DNA of 64,000 bases from Lunularia cruciata. Lineage: Eukaryota > Streptophyta > Marchantiopsida > Lunulariales > Lunulariaceae. This document shows positions 56,368 through 64,000 of the stretch, piece by piece. A program made the position numbers and the translations under genes. The notes under the pieces are model-generated. The model was not told the DNA's origin, ran no database searches, and saw only the letters and a program-made list of their open reading frames with translations. How positions within the stretch are numbered: the stretch's first letter is position 1; each line of letters starts with the position of its first letter. The DNA is taken from positions 23,994,001-24,058,000 of the forward strand of contig OX419757.1 in the NCBI GenBank assembly GCA_948567375.1, given 5' to 3'.

Positions 56368-58664
56368 GTGACGGAAGACGAAGAAGCGCAACTCTATAAA
56401 AATCAAACTTGCAATGACAAAATGTCGAGTAATTTTCCTTTGCCGTTGAGAAGTCGTCTTGTAGGTGATTGTGGGAAGGGAAATAGAGTTGGAATTGTGT
56501 TAGTGCAAAAGGGAGAAGTTGTGAGAGTGAAATCTAGAGAGAGTGAAAAGGTAGAAGAGATGGGAGGAGGAAAGAAGAACTCCAAATTCGCAGTGAGAAA
56601 TCATGCGATTCGGAGGTTAGATGTAATAGCAAGGATCAAAGTCTTGAGCCGACTTTGGATCACATTTCTGGCATGGAACAAGAATGTAAGCTTTCCAGGA
56701 TTCATGATAGAAATCATCGAGAGCAAGTGTCTTGATGGACCTGAGGAAGAAGGGAAGAGAGAAAATCCGGCTTGCTGGACAGAGTCGGATTGGAGACTCG
56801 TACTCAAGAACAAAGTAGGCTCGGAGTAGGGAGCCACGTTCTTGGGGAAGGGAGAGATAGCTCAAGAGACCCAGGAAGTGAGAGATGCCCTCTCGTCAAA
56901 GAGGACAAAGAACAGGTATAAGGTTGAGGGTTACAAAGACCCTATGAAGAGAGGGATCATGAGTGCACCAATGGCTATCTTGAAGCCGGAGCAAACCACA
57001 TATGTGATGAAACACCAAGTGGTGTTCTTTCACAAGCTTTTCATAGGAGAACCAATCAATTGGGCGAGGTGTTTTCACAAGAGATCAAGGCAGATGGTGA
57101 GGAATTTGCGGGATAAGTCGCCTCCACACTACATTGTGCCGTTTGTAGCACACTTCTATCTCGGGCTCAACTTGCTGAACTCGGCAGAGAAAAATTGGAT
57201 GGTGTCGCACTTCCATCCTGATTTGTGAAAGGAGGTTGACGTCGAGGAGCAGCAATACATCCTACAAATCAGGAGTACTGACGACTACTATGCAAAGACA
57301 AGGAAGAACATGGAGGTTGCAGTGAGTACCCCGACTACAAAGAAGAGAAGTCGGCAAGGTGACGCCGAAGATATGAAGAAACCTCGGAAGACAAGGAGAG
57401 GCAACCCAAGGCAAGGTATGGTGGTAATCAAGTTGGAGGACGAGGACTCAAAACATGAGGAGGAGCCTAAGCTAATGCTGCAGAGTGGAGATACGAGTAG
57501 CGATAGTGATGAAGGGGGAGACATGACATCGGCACCAGCAGTTGACAAATACAAAGAAGAAGTGCAAGCCAAGATGGAAGCCAAAGACAACACATAGCTG
57601 GAAGACAAAGTAACTGTGGCCGAAGAGAAGAAGATCGTAGTGCAGCGAGGAGTGCGCTCAAGACGTAAGGCAAAGTGTGAAGTGGGGCCAAGTAAGGCAA
57701 AGAAAGAGGTAAGAGGAAGCTCAGGAAGTGAGGCATCAATTCCAATACAAAGACTGCAAAGAAGAAGGTGAGTATCAGATGAACACGAAGTACAAAGAGA
57801 AGTGGCCACACAAGAAGAAGTAACCCCGAGCAATGGAGTGGAGTACCTACGGGAGGTGGTGTGCCCATTGTTGGTGAAGTTGGAGTACAAGAAGAAGGAA
57901 ATGCAATCGACATGTCCAGAGGTAAAGACTGTATTGCAGGTGTTGGCGAGATTAGAAGAAGAAAACTCAAAGTTGAAGAAGAGTATAACCCAAGGAGAGG
58001 AGGAAAGAGAAGTACTGCAAGCGGAGGTAGTAGTAAGAAGTCAGGTAATCAAAGACCTGAAGAGAGAAGTAAGTTATTGAGAGGATCTTGTGAAGAAGAG
58101 TGACATAGCAAGGGAGAGACAAGTAGCGGAGTATGAGATCTTGAAGCAGCAGTTTGCTGATTCAAGAGTAGAGGTAATCCATGCTATGGTGAGAGTAGCA
58201 GCAAAGGATCAAGAGTCCGATAGGATGATGGAGAGTGTCGAGGAGAAGAAGCAACTTTGGCAAAGAGAGTTGGCGGCATGATGCATAGAAGAAGATCGAT
58301 TACGAGAGTTACGAGTGTAGACAAGAAGATTTTAGAGGTAGAAGATAATATTGCGATTAGATTAGATTTAGTGAAAATTGAGATAGAAAAGCTTCGGAAA
58401 GATGTTAGAGCAAAACCCGAAGTAGATAACATAGGAGTGCAAATGTCTTTGGAGTTACCAGTGGAGACATTAGAGAAGAGTGGGTTGGGAGATGAGAAGT
58501 TAGATAGATTGCCCACTAGTGCAATTTCAGATCAAGAAAAAGAATTGCTGGAATTGGTAGAAGAAGTAGAAGATATGAAACCCGAGGATAAAGTAGTAAG
58601 AAGTAAAGTTACTTCGGATTCGGGTTTGAAAGCCAAGGAAGAAGTAGACATTGGATCGGAGTAG
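56368..58664 (+). pseudogene. U3 coiled-coil ORF, plus-strand copy
   Basis: The frame starts MTEDEEAQLYKNQTCNDKMS about 360 bp into the LTR. The N-terminal domain shows ITFLAWNKNVSFPGFMIEII and HYIVPFVAHFYLGLNLLNSA; the acidic middle shows SGDTSSDSDEGGDMTSAP; the coiled coil shows RLEEENSKLKKSITQGEEER. Roughly 110 codons present in other copies are deleted near 58280-58320. Stops at 56827-56829, 57226-57228, 57595-57597 and 58078-58080 interrupt it. The tail KAKEEVDIGSE ends at 58664. Confidence 0.75.
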
Positions 58665-58781
58665 TAATAGTTTTGAGATTTGAAGAGGTAGATACGAAGA
58701 GGTGTATTGTCATTTTGGATCTGCAGGTTAGAAAAGTTTTTGTAGAACGGTATAGTTGTTAGAAAATGTCGATTGATTCAC

Positions 58782-58789
58782 TATTTAAG
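58782..58789 (+). promoter_or_regulatory. TATA-like box of the A LTR
   Basis: TATTTAAG within TTCACTATTTAAGAGTGGCAT. The motif is conserved at the same relative place in the LTRs at 33003, 37475, 43283 and 48600. It lies about 120 bp after the U3 ORF stop, so the ORF is upstream of the transcription start within its own LTR. Confidence 0.65.
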
Positions 58790-59465
58790 AGTGGCATTTG
58801 CAGTATCATGTTGTTCAGTGCTCATAATTTCTGAGAATAGATAAAGCAAAGTGATGTGAAGTAGTGCTTGTCGCTTGAGCTTGATTCTGAGTATCAACGT
58901 TGTGCTTGTGTTTGTGAGTGTGTGAAGAAATTCAAAGTGCAAGTCAGTGTGTTTGTTGGATGTTGGATTCCACAGCCTTGATCTTCATTCTGTGTGTTTG
59001 ATCTTGAGTGAAGTGCAATTGGAGCAATGCCTTGACAGATCTAAGAGGAATTGTAGTGTTGGTAGTATTCTGCATTTGTGAGTGTAGTGCGCGGTTGATG
59101 TGAAGCAATTTTGATCAAGGAAGTTGTGCCTTTAGTGGAGGGGTGGAACACAATTCTGAGGCAAAGTCATTTTGCAGTGAAGTGCCATTTTTGGGAGAGC
59201 CTGAATCATCACAATCAAGATTATTTGGAAAGATTTGATGGAGTTGTGATTAAAGAGTGTTAATTTGTGACAAGACTGCGAATCAGTGCTTGTTACTCTC
59301 TTCAGGGTGTGGTTTCTACCTGAGAGATTAAAGACGCAACCAAGAAGAACTACAATTGTTACTTTGCTTTGTATTTGACCAATTCTGACTCGTATCTCTG
59401 CGGGAACGAACTTTACTTACCCGATTACCGCAAAAGTGATATTTGTCGGGTTGTCACATGATTTT

Positions 59466-59482
59466 TGGCACCACTGCCGGGG
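59466..59482 (+). other. Primer binding site of the plus-strand A element
   Basis: TGGCACCACTGCCGGGG, seven bases after the LTR end at 59458, matches A1's PBS at 2045-2061 with a few substitutions. Confidence 0.85.
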
Positions 59483-59546
59483 ATACAAATCTCGGAAGTG
59501 GAAGAATATGAAGCCAAATTCAAAATTGGGTATCAATGCAATATGA

Positions 59547-60718
59547 ATGCCTGCATTGAAAGAACAATGGGAAGAGAGAGCTCAAAGACGAGCACTAGAG
59601 CGTGAAGAAGACAAACATCTGAACGTTCTATCCATTGTGGATGAAACCAAATAAGAGGTGTTGGACTTTCAACTCCTTCACGAAGTGCAAGAAGCCCTGC
59701 AAGAACTTGACCACAAGAAATGCAAAGGCGGTTAGCAAGGCTACTTTGCATCTCCCTCTTTATCCAAGAAGAAGAAAGAATCGAGTGGCCAAACATATGC
59801 ATTGCGGCCCAATACACCGACTTCCCCTAGAGTTGGAAAGGAAGTTGCGTCCTTGAAGAACTTTGTTTGTGAAAAGATAGCACGTACACTTATTGAAGAC
59901 GAGTGTCAACATCTTCTACGCACGATTCCTCGGTTATCCCAAAGGAATTTTGAAGAACCAATCAAAGGTGTTGAGCCTGAATCTTCCACTCGGATTGAAG
60001 TCAACACCCTCATAGCAGAAATTGTCAACAAAGACCCCACCTTGAATTTGACGAACAGGAATCCTTGGGCTAACATCACAACGTCAATACCAGCCAATCC
60101 TTCAGTTCCGTCAAGTTCAACACTACCTCAGCCGATCCTAGTGCATCGAACGATGACTTTGTTGCCTGTCACCCGACACGCCTATCAGAAGTACAAGAGG
60201 ACAGAACAAGACAAAGACCCCGATGAATTCATCAAAGAATTTGAAGTCATCTCCTTTCCTAACAAGGAGCATGACTCGACGGATCAACTGAGAATTTTCC
60301 CAAGTTTGCTCCAAAAGAAAGCTCGGAGTTGGTACACCCATGTGACCCAGAAGGGGTTCGTACCAGTGGACTGGGCAGAATTGAGAAACAACTTCCTGGA
60401 ACAATTCCGAGAGGTTGATTACGACATGAGTGTCTTTGTGGCACTCAAAGATTTAGACTGCGGCAAGAAGGAGAAGTTGAGAGACTACTCTGAGCAGTTC
60501 ATGGCACTATTGAACCGAGTTCCCAAGCAATCGGGGGTGGTGGGTTACTCCGATACCCAAGCCATTACCTGGTTCCTTGGGAGACTGTCACCAAAGATAC
60601 AAATCTTTGCAAGGGAGAGGAATGTAACTTCCCTTGACAAGGTCTTCAAACATGTTGCTTCTTACGAGGCGGCCTACTCTCACTCTGCAGGTAACTGGAG
60701 AAATCAAGCGAAGAAAGG
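59547..60718 (+). pseudogene. Gag of the plus-strand A element, cut by element C
   Basis: It starts MPALKEQWEERAQRRALERE. The longest open piece (59802-60718) covers the Gag domain: LPVTRHAYQKYKRTEQDKDP, KKARSWYTHVTQKGFVPVDW and LLNRVPKQSGVVGYSDTQAI. Stops occur near 59651 and 59733. The protein is interrupted after NWRNQAKKG at 60718 (AAAGG), exactly where A2 gag begins on the other side of the left C element. Confidence 0.87.
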
Positions 60719-61160
60719 TGTCATGCCATTTGTAGTTCCGCATCTAGATGCTCGGACATTGGAGTTCCAATGATAGTTGTTAGAGTTATTCTAGCAGTTT
60801 CTCAGAGACTACTTTCCGATGGTTAGATTTTGTGTTTGGGGTACTGACTTCACAGTGGGGCCCACCGTCACTTTGCACCGTCAAGTGTGCCGTCAGCGGG
60901 ACCGTTAGGGTTTCAGTGCTAGCTCGAGTCCAGGGGGTATAGTTTCAAAGTGAGCTCCAAAGAGCTCACTTCTCTGATGTTGAGCCTTCAAGTTCCTGAC
61001 TATGGTGGACAGAGGCCGGCGAGCATCACCTGGATTCTCTATGCTTGAGTGGGTGTGGCTTGACTGTAATAAGTGCCCAGTTGTTGGTAGTTTATAGAGT
61101 GACAGATCAAGTACTGAGTTGAGTTGAGTTGAGTTGAGAGTGTTAAGCAATCTGATTACA
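60719..61160 (+). repeat. C-family 5' repeat A1, intact (442 bp)
   Basis: It starts TGTCATGCCATTTGTAGTT and ends AATCTGATTACA. It has a GAGTTGAGTTGAGTTGAGTT run near 61110-61135. No B segment separates it from the leader, in contrast to the 3' end of the minus-strand copy. Confidence 0.9.
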
Positions 61161-62527
61161 TCAAAGAAGTGAAGTCAGGGGGAAATCGGGTGCAGGAACG
61201 TTGAGTGTTGGTGGTATCTCCAAGCTCGGTGGATCGTGGTAGCTCAATTCAAGTTCTGTGTTTCCCTAGTGTGCAGAAGCTCGTTCAAGTGATGTAGATT
61301 TGGCAGTTAGGCGGACGGTGTGCGGAAGTGCTGGCCAAATTTTGAGCAAGGAAGGAGCAATTTTTGAGCAGTGTTGTGATTTTGAGCTCAAGAGGTGAAG
61401 GCAGGACCAATTTGCTACGAGTTGGGCTCAGAAAGTCAAATTGAAGGTGGAGTTGGGAAGCTCTTTTCATGAAATTGTGCTTTGGAAAAACCCGTTTTGT
61501 CAATTTGGCTCAAATGGAAAGTTAGCGGGGATTTGGCGGACAGCCATCTTTAGGGTTTATGTCAGATTTTATGTCAGATTTATGTCAGATTTTGGGCCAG
61601 ATTTGGAGGAGTTTTCGTTGTTTGGCCAGATTTGGAGGAGTTTTGCTAGTTTGGAGGACTTTCGCAGATTTGGAGAGGTTTTGCCAATTTTGGAGGAGGT
61701 TCGAAGTAGCAACAAGAAAGACCTCATTTGGCTGAATTTCAACATTTAGAGGCTTTGAGGCATAGGGCTGTGGGCTATGAGAGGTTACAAAGGCCTAGAA
61801 GGGCCAGAAGGGCCAGCTTGCTGGCATGAGGCTAGCTAGTTTACAGTAGATCTTGGTCATTGGTTGGCACAATTTGCCTTTCGTGCTAGATTGTGCGCAA
61901 CAGGGTTTGACCCCTAGATCTCTTGTTCCTAGACTGGTGCCCTAGCCAACTGGTCCACCCTCACTTGTTGTCCTAGTGACTGTGCCACTGTTACCTATAC
62001 ACATGTAGCTTTGGCTAGGAGAGGCAGTTTGATCCCATTCTTGGTGATCCTGGTAGCTTAGGACTTAGATACTAACTCCTCTTATGTCAAATGCCAAATG
62101 GTGACAGAGTCAGTCCCGTGTTGTGTTATGAGATGGAGGGTTTTTGTTTAGATTTCTTATGATTGGACCCCTCCATTCTCTACTTCTTGTTTGTGCACCA
62201 TGTTTGTGTGAGGTGCCCTGACTTTTGAGCGTTGGTGCTCTGGTGTGCTCTCAGTGGTGAGGCTGGAGTGATGACCAGTCAGACTACCTTTGTTTCTCTT
62301 CGGTAAGGCAGGAAGTGATGACCTGCAGACCGTGAGAGTGCGTGTTATGATGGCAGGTTACAGGTTGCCCTTCCCCTAGTGTAGTTATCTCGGTTAGAGT
62401 TACATTAGTGGGTGGTGCTTAGTTGGTACTGGCACTTGGTGGTGTTGGCACTTGGTGGGGTACTTGCGGTTGTGACTTGCGGTAGCAGTTGGTGGTTCGG
62501 GTTTGCTATTGTGGTTACTTTGTCACG
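61161..62527 (+). other. C-family leader, plus-strand copy
   Basis: Non-coding leader of about 1.37 kb. It contains the tandem AGATTTGGAGGAGTTTT units (about 61590-61700) and a small TTATGTCAGATTT repeat just before them. I found no conserved frame. Confidence 0.7.
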
Positions 62528-64000
62528 ATGGATTTCCTTGGAGATTCTAGAGGAGTTAGCCCTGTAGAATGTAGTGGGTTTACTCGGAGTGGTGCTCGGT
62601 ATCAGCCTGTATCTCAGGTCCTAGTGAGGGAGGAGATTGACTTTGAGTTGGAGTTCGACATAGGAGCTGATTTAGTTGAGAGTGCACTTGGTGTGTCCGC
62701 ACCATTGTTGTGGGACATGGACAAGATTTGTGGGGCCTCCAAAGGCCCTAGGCGTTACTCTGGTATAGTGGGTGCCATTGAGTTGGATGACTTCATCCAT
62801 GAGTTTGATAGTTGGTGTGATCTGTAGTAGATGCGGAACCCGACTTTGTTCACACCCTTCATGGCATGGAAGGAGTTGTTTCAGCATCTAGAGAGTCCGC
62901 CGATGGATGACTACCATGAGTTCAGGAGAGCTCATTTGGAGGAGATTGAGTTATGGAGACAGTATTGGTCTCCACACTATGTCTCCATCACTTTAGGCTC
63001 GGTGGCCAAGAGTAGATTGGCTGTACCCATGAGTTCTAGCTCGAGTAGTGTTGGTGGAGCTAGTGGAGGTGCACTAGTTGGAGATAGTGCTACTACGAGT
63101 GGAGGTACCGCTGCAGGAGGTGGTGTGGTACCAGGGTTTAACCCCATGATGGAGTTCTTTCTATGTTTGAGGCAGAACTACCAGGGAGTGCGGATTGACA
63201 AGCTGAGGAGCTTGCAAGAGTTCCAACAGAAGGCTAGAGAGAGCCTGCGCGAGGCATACACTCGCATGAGGCGGCTGATCAGTTTCACTCAAGGAGTTAC
63301 TAAGGCCTAGGTAGTCCAGTTTTGGTATGGGATACTAGATAGGGAGTTGCGATGTAGAGTTTGTGATGCTATGTTGTTGCAGGCTACTTTGCCCACTTTG
63401 GCAGTAGTCTTTCATTTGGCTGAGCGTATTGAGCTCAACATGGTGGAGGAGAGAGTGGTGACATCTGGATTTAGTAGGGAGAACTCATCCACGGCTGTGA
63501 CTTCTTCTAGAGTGCAACAGAGTGCACCACGCCCATTTGGTTTTTGAGGACAGGGTGGACAGCCTATGGAGTGAGTGGAGGGCCTAGTGGAGTTAGACCC
63601 TTACCCTCATTTTTGAGTCAGCAGGAGCCAGTGAGTGGTGGTGTTGCTTGTTGGACTTGTGGTGGACCTCACCATAGGAGAGAGTGTACTCAAGGCAGCG
63701 GACCTGATACCTCTGGTGCATCACAGCCAGCACAGAGGCAGTGTGAGCATTGCCACAGATTTGGTCACACTAGTGACCAGTGTTTTGACCTACACCCGGA
63801 GTTACAGAGTGGTAGGGCTACTATGGCAGGTAGTAGAGGAGCTCCAGTTCATGGAGGACGAGGTGGTAGAGGTGGTGGTAGAGGATCTACACCTAGTAGG
63901 GGTGCAGTACCTGCCCTTACTTCTGACATAGCTATGGCTACTCGGATTGAGCAGTTGGAGCAGAGATTGGCTAGTATGGCTATTGCTCAGAGGAGATCAA
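62528..64000 (+). pseudogene. C-family Gag, plus-strand copy (runs off the window)
   Basis: Met at 62528 begins MDFLGDSRGVSPVECSGFTR. The capsid-like part ends in two consecutive TAG stops (62825-62830) where the minus-strand copy has CAA CAG. The Ser/Gly linker, LRQNYQGVRIDKLRSLQEF and both knuckles (CWTCGGPHHRREC, CEHCHRFGHTSDQC) follow, with further stops at 63308 and 63546 and a small frameshift near 63570. The window ends at the coiled segment RIEQLEQRLASM. Confidence 0.87.

Larger units (their letters stand above)
56009..59458 (+). mobile_element. A-family 5' LTR, plus strand (3.45 kb)
   Basis: It starts TGTGGTGCCCACATTTTTG and ends GGGTTGTCACA at 59458, followed by PBS and gag. It is about 320 bp shorter than the LTR at 2069-5838, mostly from one deletion in the coiled-coil coding part near 58280-58320. 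It lies head to head with 54573-56008. After the ORF, 58665-59458 is promoter and R/U5 with no gene. Confidence 0.92.
60719..64000 (+). mobile_element. C-family element, plus strand, 5' part only
   Basis: 5' repeat A1 (60719-61160), leader (61161-62527) and Gag (62528 onward) match the minus-strand C element in order. It inserted in A gag after AAAGG. The window ends in Gag, so its DNMT, RT and PHD regions cannot be seen here. Confidence 0.9.

Noticed and set aside
1-64000. Host protein genes, tRNA or rRNA genes
   Set aside because: No stretch shows a conserved non-transposon protein, exon-intron structure I can support, a tRNA cloverleaf or rRNA sequence.

Overview
The window looks like nuclear DNA of a land plant or close streptophyte relative with a large, repeat-packed genome. 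The evidence is several Ty3/gypsy LTR retrotransposon families primed by a tRNA-Asp-like sequence, an endonuclease-bearing LINE and heavy nesting. I cannot fix the species. I found no host gene, tRNA, rRNA or CRISPR array; almost every kilobase can be assigned to a transposable element, and nearly all coding regions are pseudogenes.

Three LTR families account for most of it (names are mine). Family A has very large LTRs (3.4-3.8 kb, TGTGG...TCACA). Its U3 contains an open frame of up to about 876 codons: a globular N-terminus, an acidic middle and a long coiled coil. Family B is a compact gypsy element (LTR about 690 bp, TGTAACACCC...GCTCACA) with an extra zinc-knuckle ORF before Gag. Family C carries one long polyprotein frame: Gag, protease, a cytosine-5 DNA methyltransferase (DNMT) domain, RT, RNase H, integrase and a terminal PHD finger. 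The ends of C form an A1-internal-B1-A2-B2 split-repeat arrangement.

Layout from left to right. 1-505 is an A LTR fragment. 506-5838 is the gag, PBS and 5' LTR of a minus-strand A element (A1), sitting in the integrase of another minus-strand A element (A2, 5839-10101). 10102-27444 is a minus-strand C element whose 5' LTR is split by a plus-strand B element (19870-27318). 27445-54572 is an old minus-strand A pol region (A''), broken by a LINE (27958-37234, 8-bp target duplication) and by a second B element, B' (37428-52604). The LINE and B' hold five solo A LTRs between them, each with an exact or 4-of-5 5-bp target duplication. 54573-56008 is a truncated minus-strand A LTR. 56009-60718 is the LTR, PBS and gag of a plus-strand A element, interrupted at 60719 by a plus-strand C element that runs off the right edge.

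The nesting shows A, B and C all moved in overlapping periods: A into B' and the LINE, B into C, C into A. Most damage is premature stops, small indels, one 2.05-kb microhomology deletion and ectopic recombination between C copies. The two most unusual systems are the C polyprotein (DNMT plus PHD finger on a gypsy element) and the protein-coding U3 of family A.
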